From: Frigididesulfovibrio sp031553235
Lineage (GTDB): Bacteria; Desulfobacterota; Desulfovibrionia; Desulfovibrionales; Desulfovibrionaceae
Assembly: GCA_031553235.1 (NCBI GenBank)
Contig: JAVBLS010000041.1
Coordinates: 1-64,000 of the forward strand
Length of the DNA stretch: 64,000 nt
Direction of reading: 5' to 3'
Within the stretch, counting starts at the first letter, position 1. Every line of letters starts with the position of its first letter. Positions 1 to 7,163 of the stretch are shown here, piece by piece. The notes below the pieces were generated by a model, which saw nothing but the letters and a program-made list of their open reading frames with translations, was not told the origin of the DNA and did not search any database. The position numbers and the translations under genes were made by a program.

Positions 1-2
1 CC

Positions 3-110
3 CTGGACGAACTCTCGCATGCTGAACGCGATTTCCTTACCAGTATCAAAACCACCCAGAAAAAACTGGAAAGAAAACCTCGCCGGAAAAAGAATGACGA
101 CGAGGCGTGA
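3..110 (+). CDS. C-terminal tail of an unrecognised protein (5' end outside window)
   Basis: An open frame runs from the window edge to a TGA at 108-110, giving 35 residues that end in a Lys/Arg-rich stretch (KKLERKPRRKKNDDEA). The gene would begin upstream of the window, so function cannot be judged. A basic C-terminus suits a DNA-binding or phage/plasmid-type protein, but that is only a guess. It lies just upstream of an integrase remnant, so it may be part of the same degraded mobile segment. Confidence 0.35.
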   Translation: MDELSHAERDFLTSIKTTQKKLERKPRRKKNDDEA

Positions 111-275
111 AAAGAGGGCCACCAGGAGTTGAGGGGTTAGCGAGGGGGTTAGTTCGGGGTGCGTCAGAATGTCTTTCGACGTATCTGCATGCATCTCAAC
201 ACTTTGAAATAATTGAATTTACTGACTGAGATTATGCCCTTTCACGCCGTCGACAGGGGTTGCATCCACTCTTTT

Positions 276-424
276 TGTGGGTATATCTGTGGGTATCAAT
301 GTGCTATACGGATGTCGATACCCACACGCCTAACACAGTAAAATTAAAAGATTTTTTGTGCACATGGGTATCTTCTCGTCCACGGAAGAACAAGGAGTAC
401 CCATGCCTCTCACCGATACCCACA
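276..424. repeat. Four copies of TGTGGGTATC / GATACCCACA around an integrase remnant
   Basis: TGTGGGTAT occurs at 276-284 and TGTGGGTATC at 288-297. The reverse complement GATACCCACA occurs at 317-326 and again at 415-424, inside the start of the integrase frame. Short direct and inverted repeats next to a P4-type integrase start resemble arm-type integrase or excisionase binding sites. No tRNA 3' end is visible beside them, so an attachment site cannot be assigned. Confidence 0.45.
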
Positions 425-684
425 TCCGGAACGTAAAGTACGCCGGGAAGCCCAAAAAGTATTTCGACGGCGGCGGGCTGTTTCTGTTCGTGACCGCCAA
501 CGGCAGCAAACTCTGGCGTATGGCTTACCGCTTTGAGCATAAGGAAAAACTCCTCGACTTTGACCGCTCTGAATGGACGATTCCTGCCGAAGAAATGAAA
601 GGCCGCTTGGGCGGCGTTTTCTTTCAGCAGACTTCCTCTTTGGCAACAAAGCGTGCCACAGCCCAGGTCAAAGCCAGCAGATAG
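403..684 (+). pseudogene. Tyrosine (P4-type) integrase remnant, internally deleted and truncated
   Basis: The frame starts at ATG 403 with an upstream AAGGAG and encodes a DUF4102-type integrase N-terminus (LTDTHIRNVKYAGKPKKYFD, then GGGLFLFV and SKLWRMAYRF; about residues 1-48). It then jumps directly to a segment resembling the catalytic-domain start (RSEWTIPAEEMK), which in intact enzymes lies far downstream. From about base 602 the frame only reads through antisense of the neighbouring membrane-protein gene until a stop at 684. An intact integrase is about 400 residues; here perhaps 66 remain, so the catalytic Arg/His/Tyr are absent. It marks an old, decayed integration event. Confidence 0.7.
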
Positions 685-1457
685 AGCCCGGCGAACACGC
701 AGATCCCCGCGCCGATGTGGTGCGGCGAGCCGATGGCGATGCGCATGAGCAGGGTGCTCACGGCATAGCCGGAATTGCGGAAAGTGACCTGGAAGGCGGG
801 TATGAAGTATTGGCTCACCAGCACCATCAGGATATCCGTGAAAATCAGGGCCGAATAGAACCATTGGAAAAACATGGTTTTTTCGCCCCGCACGAAGATG
901 CCGTACAGGTCGTGGCCGCCGGCCACCAGAAACAGCGCCAGCAGGGCCAGCGAAACGCACTTCTTGGCGTTGATGTACCCCCGAATGTCGCCGCACCCCA
1001 AAGACTTGTGCAGACGGGCAAACATGGCCCGAAAAATGAACAGCAGCAGACCGGCCACGGCCGTTGCCGCCACCTGGATCAGCAGCAGACCGTCATGGTC
1101 CAAACCGCCGGTCGGGTTGAGCAGGCTGATGTCGGTAAATGCCTCCCGCAGCAGGAGCAGGGCCATGATCTCCAACTGCTTGCCCACAGCCAGGGAGACC
1201 GAATCGGCTATGGCGAAAATAAGCTCCAGGACTTCAAGGATTAGGATCAGCGAAAAGGCCAGTCGGATGGCATAAAAAGGATTGTCCGGCAGCAGGCCGG
1301 CCAAGGTCGGCGGCAACAGGCCCAGGAAGTTCAGGATCACGCACAAGCCTACGCCGAGAAAAACCACCAGGAGCACGACCGAAAGCCGGCGGGCCACGCA
1401 CGGCCGTTCCCAGATTCCCCGAATGCGATCGTGAAATTTTGCCGTTCTCTCGAGCAT
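624..1457 (-). CDS. Hypothetical polytopic membrane protein (277 aa)
   Basis: Start ATG at 1457 is preceded on the minus strand by AGGAG; a longer in-frame start 30 bases upstream lacks a comparable site. The protein has a short basic cytoplasmic N-terminus (MLERTAKFHDRIRGIWERP) followed by about six hydrophobic stretches, roughly residues 23-45, 55-85, 115-140, 155-178, 186-210 and 220-265. I recognise no catalytic motif or family. It stands alone, and its 3' end abuts the integrase remnant, whose reading frame runs into it. The well-formed ribosome site and consistent hydrophobic pattern support a real gene of unknown function. Confidence 0.6.
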   Translation of the reverse strand: MLERTAKFHDRIRGIWERPCVARRLSVVLLVVFLGVGLCVILNFLGLLPPTLAGLLPDNPFYAIRLAFSLILILEVLELIFAIADSVSLAVGKQLEIMALLLLREAFTDISLLNPTGGLDHDGLLLIQVAATAVAGLLLFIFRAMFARLHKSLGCGDIRGYINAKKCVSLALLALFLVAGGHDLYGIFVRGEKTMFFQWFYSALIFTDILMVLVSQYFIPAFQVTFRNSGYAVSTLLMRIAIGSPHHIGAGICVFAGLYLLALTWAVARFVAKEEVC

Positions 1458-1739
1458 ACTTCTCTCCTGTCGCGCATGTTGCAACACGTCCTGCGACGGT
1501 TGCGCCTTTCACCTTTCATAAGCGCAGCCTGATTTTTTGCAAGCTGTCGACAATGCCGCTTGCAACTTGGAACAATTTCACTTTGAAATTGTCGCTTGAC
1601 GGCGCGTGGGCCGGCCGCGTTTCGGCCGCAGCCGCGCACCCGTGACCCCACGGAAATTGCCCTGTTTCGCAACGGTTTTCGGCGTATTTTACGCCAACTG
1701 TCAATAGATTGCGCGTAATTTGCCGGCACGCGGCCGGCT
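1458..1739. other. Non-coding stretch with a 9-bp hairpin
   Basis: No convincing gene is seen here. The one clear structure is a perfect inverted repeat, ACAATTTCA (1572-1580), spacer CTT, TGAAATTGT (1584-1592). Its core resembles the short TTTCAC..TTGAAA hairpins seen at other gene borders in this window (for example 59029-59052). Confidence 0.45.
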
Positions 1740-2056
1740 TTGAAGTTGGATAAAAAAGTCGGGCTGATCACCGACGGCCGCTTTTCCGGCTTCAACCGCG
1801 GGCCCATCGGCGGCCATATGGTCCCGGAAGCGGCCGTGGGCGGGAGTATCGCCCTCGTAGTCGAAGGGGCTCTTTCGGAAATCGACGTGCCCGGCCGTAA
1901 GCCGACCCTTCACGTAGCCAAGGAGGAACTGGCCCGGCGCCGTGCATCCCGACCGGATTCATGCGCACCTGTGCGGACAACTGCCTGCCGGCGGATCTCG
2001 GCGCGGCCATGCAGAAGTGGAAGACGGCCGGTGCCCTGCGCGAATGCACCAGTTGA
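1740..2056 (+). pseudogene. Fragment of an IlvD/Edd-family dehydratase, frameshifted
   Basis: From 1740 the frame reads LDKKVGLITDGRFSGFNRGP and onward through an IGHMVPEAAVGGSIALVVEG-like stretch. This is the conserved C-terminal signature of dihydroxy-acid dehydratases and 6-phosphogluconate dehydratases. Homology starts abruptly, with no N-terminal 400-plus residues. At about 1930-1960 the reading frame shifts, and a plausible C-terminus (FMRTCADNCLPADLGAAMQK...) continues in another frame to TGA 2054-2056. It differs clearly from the intact ilvD at 7164-8849, so it is a relic of a paralogue, not a recent duplicate. Confidence 0.65.
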
Positions 2057-2117
2057 AGCGGGCCGGGGAACCAATCCCCGGCCCGCCCGTCCGTTCACGG
2101 CGCACCAGACGGATCCC

Positions 2118-2681
2118 TCATGCCTCGCGCCGGAACTTTTCCGGATAGTCCAGCACCAGCAAATCCTTGTCCACAGGCAGGGAGGCCCGGAAGTCTCCGA
2201 ACAAGGCCTCGTACAGGTATTCCGACGGGCCCACGCGGGTATAGCGCTGGTCCACCGGTGAAACGACCATCTCCGGCAGATCGATGTAGGCCGCCCGGAT
2301 GCGGGCTGACTCCCCGGGTTGCAGAGCAAGTCGACCCAAGGCCAGAGAGTTGGTGAAGGGCGTGATCGAGATATCCACCTCGCGACAGCCAGCCAGTTGG
2401 GAAATTTCCCTGCCGTGACCGTCTTTCCAACGACCGGACTCATCCAGAAACAGTTCCAGAGAACAGTGGATGCCGGAGTCCACCAACAACTCCAGGCTGC
2501 GGAAACGCATGGCCGCGTCACAAAGGATCAGGTAGTTGATGCGCAGGGCCATGCCCGCAAGCTCACGCACAATGAGGCCGTCGGCACGCACAAAGTCGTC
2601 GCCCCGGCTCAGTCGGAGATGCTCCAGGCCCACCTCTTCGAGGGAACGCCAAAAAAAGTCGCGATGCAGGTTCTTTTCCAT
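2118..2681 (-). CDS. Putative glycolipid-binding protein (DUF1089/PF06475-like)
   Basis: The protein has 187 residues and no signal peptide. The order of motifs fits the putative glycolipid-binding family typified by Pseudomonas PA1994: WRSLEEVGLEHLRL near the N-terminus, then ADGLIV, a central GCREVDISITPFTNSLALGR block (about residues 97-117), then QRYTRVGPSEYLYE and a C-terminal VDKDLLVLDYPEKF. The biochemical role of the family is not established to my knowledge. The gene lies 24 bases downstream of a small minus-strand gene (2706-2951), so the two are probably co-transcribed. Confidence 0.75.
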   Translation of the reverse strand: MEKNLHRDFFWRSLEEVGLEHLRLSRGDDFVRADGLIVRELAGMALRINYLILCDAAMRFRSLELLVDSGIHCSLELFLDESGRWKDGHGREISQLAGCREVDISITPFTNSLALGRLALQPGESARIRAAYIDLPEMVVSPVDQRYTRVGPSEYLYEALFGDFRASLPVDKDLLVLDYPEKFRREA

Positions 2682-2705
2682 CCGACTCCTCCAGCGCCGG
2701 CCGCC

Positions 2706-2951
2706 TCAACAGCCGGGAGTCTCTTCTCCGTCCGGCCGGAACTGCCGGCCCTCCGAGGTCGGTAGAATCTGCCCATGCGGCACAACGGTGTAGCGCCCTG
2801 CCGACCGTTCAGGCAACAAGGCGTATAGGCGTTGCCGGCACAGACACACGCCGGGGACACCGGCCCGGTGCTCGGCCCGGATGCCGTCCCTGAGCCTCTT
2901 TACTTCCTCAATCAATTCTCCTCGGGTCAAGAAAACCAGATCACCATCCAT
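2706..2951 (-). CDS. Small conserved-looking hypothetical protein (81 aa)
   Basis: Two ATGs lie in frame at 2957 and 2951. The minus-strand ribosome site GAGAGGTG is better spaced for 2951. The N-terminal half (ELIEEVKRLRDGIRAEHRAG) is a charged helix followed by LCRQRLYALLPE. This reminds me of small proteins in gut anaerobes with a KRLRxGIRxHR...LCW.P.LW.LLPE pattern, but I cannot name a family. It is upstream of the glycolipid-binding-like gene and likely in the same transcript. Confidence 0.45.
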   Translation of the reverse strand: MDGDLVFLTRGELIEEVKRLRDGIRAEHRAGVPGVCLCRQRLYALLPERSAGRYTVVPHGQILPTSEGRQFRPDGEETPGC

Positions 2952-3079
2952 AATCACCTCTCAAAAATGGGCAAAACCGTCAACGCTGATTCAATACTCA
3001 CCAAAGCAGGCTGAAAGGTAAAGTATTATATGTTGTATAGCATAATAAATTCAGATCGTGACCGGATAATCATGAACAG

Positions 3080-3101
3080 CTTTATCCATTGCAGGATAAA
3101 G
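3080..3101. other. Perfect 8-bp hairpin downstream of waaA
   Basis: CTTTATCC (3080-3087), loop ATTGCA, GGATAAAG (3094-3101). It sits past the waaA stop on the minus strand and could stabilise or end that transcript, but no T-tract follows in that direction. Confidence 0.4.
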
Positions 3102-3110
3102 AAAGAAACG

Positions 3111-3180
3111 CGAAGGGGTCCGCTCGACGCGGTATTTGGCGAAAGACGTATGCGGTGTTTGGCGGAAGATCTATTTGGAG
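3111..3180. repeat. Decayed partial copy of the ~147-bp dispersed repeat (copy C)
   Basis: Bases 3111-3146 match the right half of the repeat at 10697-10842 (shared core GACGCGGTATTTGG, then GAAAGA). A second, imperfect tandem iteration (GCGGTGTTTGGCGGAAGA) follows, then CTATTTGGAG at 3171-3180, close to the usual right terminus. The left half and left terminal repeat are missing. The waaA stop codon (3171-3173) lies inside it. Confidence 0.5.
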
Positions 3181-4469
3181 GCCGCCGCCAGAGCCTCGAC
3201 CACAATTTCGGCCGCCGCCAAGGCGCCACCGGTGCGCGGGGCCAGCCATTCCGCAAAGCGCCGGCGCGTTGCTTCCGCAGCCTGCTCCCGACCTTCGGCC
3301 ACGCGCCTGATCGCGGCAGCGGCCAGAGCCCCGGCCAAGCTTTGGTCGTCGAGCACCCGTTGCACCAGGCCGGCGGCAAAAATTTCGTCACCCACCCAAA
3401 GGAAATTGTCCAGGTGCGGCCCGACCAGAGTTGCCGCCCCTCGGGCAGAAGCTTCAAGAAAATTCTGGCCGCCCAAAGGAGCCAAGGAGCCGCCCACAAA
3501 AGCGGCGTCGCAATGGGCGTACAACAGAGGCAGATCTCCGAAGGTGTCCCAGATCAGCAACCGTTCCTCCGGGGCCGGCACGCCGCCACGCAGTTGCGAG
3601 CGCAAGACCGGCTTGTGTGCGGCCAGGGCCTTATGCCAAAATTCCACCCGATGCATGTGGCGCGGGGCGACAGCCAGGGCCGCGCCCTGCAGAAGCCGGG
3701 GCACGATGCCGAGCAGGGCCTCTTCCTCTTCCTGCCGCACCGAGGCCAAGGCCTGCCTGGGCAGGGCCGGGTCCAGGCGGGAAAAGGGATCTTCCCCTTC
3801 CGGCGGCCGAACGCCTGCGCCGTCGAACTTGATGTTGGGCATAATCGAGGCGCCCTCGGGGCCAAAGATCTCGGCAAAACGCGCGGCATCGGCCTCGGAC
3901 ACTGCCGCAATGCGTGCCGGGCGGATTTCCCGCAAAAGCGGGCGGAGCAGCCGGTAGCCGTTCAGACTCTTGGCGGTCATGCGGGCGTTGAGCACCAGCA
4001 AGGGCACGCCGGCCTCGCTGCAGGCGCTCATCAGGCCGGGCCAGATTTCCGTTTCAAGCAAAACCACGCAGGCGGGCCGGGCCAGGGCCACGGCCCGGCG
4101 CATGAGCTCCGGATTGTCCAGGGGAAAGTAGCGGACCGCAATGGAACTGCCGGTCGGCACGGGAATGCGACGCAAGACCTCCAGGCCCTGGGCCGTCCAG
4201 GTAGTGCAAAAGAAGCGGGAAGACGGGCCGAGAAGGGGCGCGGCCTCACGAATCAGCGTCCGGGCCAGGGCCGCTTCGCCGCCCGAGGCGGCCTGCACCC
4301 AGACAAGCGGGCCGCGCGGCTCGTTGCCGCGCGGCTCAAAAGGCGGACCGCTCAAGGTCTCCCGCTCCGCAAAACCCTCGGCCAGGCGCCTGTTTCGGCG
4401 CAGAACCGGCCCGGCCGCAACCCACAGGCCTTGGTAAACGCCGAGAATGGAGCGGGAGAAAAGGGTCAT
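3171..4469 (-). CDS. waaA: 3-deoxy-D-manno-octulosonic acid (Kdo) transferase
   Basis: The protein has 432 residues, the normal length for WaaA/KdtA (GT30). It transfers Kdo from CMP-Kdo to lipid A precursor at the inner membrane. A hydrophobic N-terminus (about residues 8-22) anchors it. The catalytic-glutamate motif appears as SGGE (residues 62-65, usually SVGE). LLETEIWPGLM and NARM follow, and the C-terminal nucleotide-sugar lobe has GGSLAPLGGQNFLEASARG and GPHLDNF. It is third in the minus-strand run lepA-lepB-waaA, starting 33 bases after lepB. Lipopolysaccharide is therefore expected, consistent with the surface-glycan genes later in the window. Confidence 0.93.
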   Translation of the reverse strand: MTLFSRSILGVYQGLWVAAGPVLRRNRRLAEGFAERETLSGPPFEPRGNEPRGPLVWVQAASGGEAALARTLIREAAPLLGPSSRFFCTTWTAQGLEVLRRIPVPTGSSIAVRYFPLDNPELMRRAVALARPACVVLLETEIWPGLMSACSEAGVPLLVLNARMTAKSLNGYRLLRPLLREIRPARIAAVSEADAARFAEIFGPEGASIMPNIKFDGAGVRPPEGEDPFSRLDPALPRQALASVRQEEEEALLGIVPRLLQGAALAVAPRHMHRVEFWHKALAAHKPVLRSQLRGGVPAPEERLLIWDTFGDLPLLYAHCDAAFVGGSLAPLGGQNFLEASARGAATLVGPHLDNFLWVGDEIFAAGLVQRVLDDQSLAGALAAAAIRRVAEGREQAAEATRRRFAEWLAPRTGGALAAAEIVVEALAAASK

Positions 4470-4470
4470 C

Positions 4471-4504
4471 AGAGCATTTTCACTTTAAAAAGTTGAAGCG
4501 CTCT
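4471..4504. repeat. Short AGAGC...GCTCT hairpin between lepB and waaA
   Basis: AGAGC (4471-4475) pairs with GCTCT (4500-4504), and ACTTT/AAAGT can pair inside. It fills nearly the whole lepB-waaA spacer and overlaps the lepB stop codon. It belongs to the AGAGCA...TGCTCTAG type of gene-border palindrome also seen at 21047 and 59028. Confidence 0.45.
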
Positions 4505-5111
4505 AGTGCAGAATCGTGCCTATGCGGCTCCAGTTGATGTTCACCCAGTCGGTGCTCGACCAGTAAATGATCCAGGCCTTGCCGATAATGGTGTCTTTGT
4601 CCACAAAGCCCCAGAAGCGGGAGTCTTGCGACTGATCGCGGTTGTCGCCCATGACAAAGACCTTGCCGGCCGGCACGGTCACCGGCTGCATGTTGTCGCG
4701 CCGGCCCATGAGCATGGCGTCGGTGTGCTTTATGTAGCTTTCCTGCACGGCCTCGCCGTTGCGGTACAATTGCTTGTCCCGAACTTCGATGACGTCGCCG
4801 GGAATGCCTACCACCCGCTTGATGTAGTCCTGGCTGGGGTTTTCCGGATAAGGAAAGACGATGATGTCCCCGCGCTTCGGCTCGCCCGTGGAGGCAATCT
4901 CCTTGGAGATGAAGGGCAGATGGATGCCGTAGCTGAACTTGGTCACAAACAGTCGGTCGCCGATGTGCAGGGTATCGAGCATGGAGCCCGAGGGGATGAT
5001 GAAAGGCTGAATGAGGAAGGTACGGATGACCAGGGCGATGAACAGCGCCACCACCACGATTTTGGCGAGTTCGCCGAGGCTTTGCAGGGGAGTCTGATAC
5101 AAATTGCTCAT
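4503..5111 (-). CDS. lepB: Signal peptidase I
   Basis: The protein has 202 residues with one N-terminal membrane segment (about 15-37). It cleaves Sec/Tat signal peptides on the outer face of the inner membrane. The catalytic serine is S43 in PSGSML and the general-base lysine is K100 in DYIKRVVGIPGD. The C-terminal box GDNRDQSQDSRFWG (SPase I box E) is intact. Its ATG overlaps the lepA stop by four bases (ATGA), indicating translational coupling; lepA-lepB is a common pairing in bacteria. Confidence 0.96.
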   Translation of the reverse strand: MSNLYQTPLQSLGELAKIVVVALFIALVIRTFLIQPFIIPSGSMLDTLHIGDRLFVTKFSYGIHLPFISKEIASTGEPKRGDIIVFPYPENPSQDYIKRVVGIPGDVIEVRDKQLYRNGEAVQESYIKHTDAMLMGRRDNMQPVTVPAGKVFVMGDNRDQSQDSRFWGFVDKDTIIGKAWIIYWSSTDWVNINWSRIGTILH

Positions 5112-6916
5112 GAGTCGTCTCCCGCCTGAAGGGCGGCCAGAAAGGCTTCTTGGGGCAGCTCGATGTTGCCCATGCGCTTCATGCGCTTTTTGCCTTCCTT
5201 CTGCTTTTCAAGCAGCTTGCGTTTGCGGGTGATGTCCCCGCCGTAGCACTTGGCGGTGACGTTCTTGCCGAGCGGCGCATTGCGCTCGCGGGCGATGACC
5301 TTGTTGCCCACGGCGGCCTGGATGACCACCTCGAAAAGCTGCCGGGGAATGGTGCGCTTGAGTTTCAAGGCAACAGCCCGGCCGTGGTGGTAGGCCTTGT
5401 CGCGGTGCACGATGACAGCGAGAGCGTCCACGGGATCGCCGTTGATCAGCATATCCAGCTTGACCAGGTCGGCCTCGCGGTAGTCGATGAACTCGTAGTC
5501 CATAGAAGCGTAACCCTTGGTCGTGGACTTCAGGCGGTCGAAAAAGTCGTAGACAATCTCGGCAAAGGGCAGTTCGTAAGTGATGATTACCCGCCCGGCC
5601 GTGAGGTAGCGCATGTCTTTCTGCCGGCCGCGCTTTTCCTCGCACAGGCGCAGGACGTTGCCCACATAGGCGTCGGGCACGTGGATTTCCATGCGCACAT
5701 ACGGCTCGTAAAAGGCCGCGATCCGCCCGGCATCCGGCAGCTTGGCCGGGTTGTCGATGGCCAGAGTTTTGCCGTCGGTGGTGTCCACCTTGTAGACCAC
5801 CGAGGGCGCGGTGGCAATGAGTTCCACCTGGAACTCGCGCTCCAGGCGCTCCTGGATGATCTCCATGTGCAAGAGCCCCAGAAAGCCGCAGCGAAAACCG
5901 AAGCCCAGGGCCTGCGAGGTCTCGGCTTCGAAGGAAAAGGCCGCGTCGTTGAGTTGGAGCTTTTCCAGGGCATATTTCAGCGATTCGTAGTCGGCGCTGT
6001 CCGTGGGGTACAGGCCGCAGAAGACCATGGGCTTGACTTCTTTGAAGCCCGGCACCGGTTCGCCGGCCGGCCGCTCGGCATGGGTGATGGTGTCGCCCAC
6101 CCGGGCATCGCCCAGTTCCTTGATGTTCGCGCACAGAAACCCGACCTCCCCGGCCGCCAGGCTCGGGATATCCACGGGCTCGGGCGAAAAGGCCCCCAGG
6201 CGGAGCACCTCGTATTCCACTCCCGTGGAGAACAGGCGGATCTTTTGTCCCTTCTTCAGAGTGCCGTCCATGATTCTAAACAGCACGATCACCCCCTGGT
6301 AGGAATCGTACCAGGAATCAAAAATCAGGGCCTTGAGCGGCGCCGCCGGGTCACCTTCGGGCGCGGGCAGCCGCTGCACGATGGCTTCAAGCACCGCGTC
6401 CACACCCTGGCCGGTCTTGGCGCTGATGGGCAGGGCCTCGGAGCAGTCCAGGCCGATGCTTTCCTCAATCTCGGCCTTGACCCGGTCCGGGTCGGCGCTG
6501 GGCAGGTCGATCTTGTTCAGGATCGGGATGATCTCATGGTTGTGGTCCAGAGCCAGGTATACGTTGGCCAGGGTCTGGGCCTCCACGCCCTGCGAGGCGT
6601 CCACCACCAGCAGGGCGCCGTCGCAGGCGGCCAGGGAGCGTGAGACTTCGTAGTTGAAGTCCACATGGCCGGGGGTGTCGATGAGGTTCAGAATGTATTC
6701 TTTGCCGTCTTTGGCCCGATACGGCAGGCGCACGGTCTGAGCTTTGATGGTGATGCCCCGCTCGCGTTCCAGGTCCATGCGGTCCAGGTACTGATCCCGG
6801 CGGTCGCGCTCGGACACCGCTCCGGTGACTTCCAGAATACGGTCGGCCAGGGTGGATTTCCCATGGTCGATGTGCGCGATGATGCTGAAATTTCGTATGT
6901 GTTCCTGTTTGGACAT
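5108..6916 (-). CDS. lepA: Elongation factor 4 (LepA), ribosomal back-translocase GTPase
   Basis: The protein has 602 residues from ATG 6916 (MSKQEHIRNFSIIAHIDHGKS), exactly the family length. The frame stays open another 60 codons upstream, but that part is unlike LepA and lacks a ribosome site. The G1 motif AHIDHGKST, G2/G3 DTPGHVDF and G4 NKIDLP are all present, followed by EF-G-like domains and the LepA-specific C-terminus (residues about 480-600, ending in KQKEGKKRMKRMGN.ELPQEAF). It acts on stalled ribosomes. First gene of lepA-lepB-waaA. Confidence 0.97.
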   Translation of the reverse strand: MSKQEHIRNFSIIAHIDHGKSTLADRILEVTGAVSERDRRDQYLDRMDLERERGITIKAQTVRLPYRAKDGKEYILNLIDTPGHVDFNYEVSRSLAACDGALLVVDASQGVEAQTLANVYLALDHNHEIIPILNKIDLPSADPDRVKAEIEESIGLDCSEALPISAKTGQGVDAVLEAIVQRLPAPEGDPAAPLKALIFDSWYDSYQGVIVLFRIMDGTLKKGQKIRLFSTGVEYEVLRLGAFSPEPVDIPSLAAGEVGFLCANIKELGDARVGDTITHAERPAGEPVPGFKEVKPMVFCGLYPTDSADYESLKYALEKLQLNDAAFSFEAETSQALGFGFRCGFLGLLHMEIIQERLEREFQVELIATAPSVVYKVDTTDGKTLAIDNPAKLPDAGRIAAFYEPYVRMEIHVPDAYVGNVLRLCEEKRGRQKDMRYLTAGRVIITYELPFAEIVYDFFDRLKSTTKGYASMDYEFIDYREADLVKLDMLINGDPVDALAVIVHRDKAYHHGRAVALKLKRTIPRQLFEVVIQAAVGNKVIARERNAPLGKNVTAKCYGGDITRKRKLLEKQKEGKKRMKRMGNIELPQEAFLAALQAGDDS

Positions 6917-7100
6917 GCTCTGCTCGGGGGCCCGGCCGGTCGGCCGATTCGGTTGCGGCAAGCGGGTGCGCTTGCCGAAAGCGGAGAAGTATAGTCCAAA
7001 GCTCCGGGGAAGTCCATTGTAGTGGGGACGGTTGGATGTGATACGTCGATCAGGCACCGCTTTTTCCTCCGGGGTAGGCCGAAAAGCCCACCCCATCGGA

Positions 7101-7136
7101 AAAACCTCGGCGCACCCAAGAATGCACCGAGGTTTT
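7101..7136 (-). terminator. Intrinsic-terminator-like hairpin after ilvD
   Basis: AAAACCTCGG (7101-7110) pairs perfectly with CCGAGGTTTT (7127-7136) around a 16-base loop. On the minus strand this falls 28 bases after the ilvD stop and ends in TTTT, fitting termination of the ftsE-ftsX-ilvD transcript before lepA. Confidence 0.7.
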
Positions 7137-7163
7137 CAGTTGGTCGGCTGAACCCGACCGCTG

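Noticed and set aside
1..300. tRNA gene as integration target beside the integrase remnant
   Set aside because: No cloverleaf or conserved T-loop sequence (GGTTCGAATCC-like) could be found in either strand here.
276..424. CRISPR array
   Set aside because: Copies of GATACCCACA are too short, irregularly spaced and in both orientations; no cas genes are present.
6917..7096. Longer LepA with a 60-residue N-terminal extension
   Set aside because: The extension does not resemble LepA. The start at 6916 gives the exact family length.
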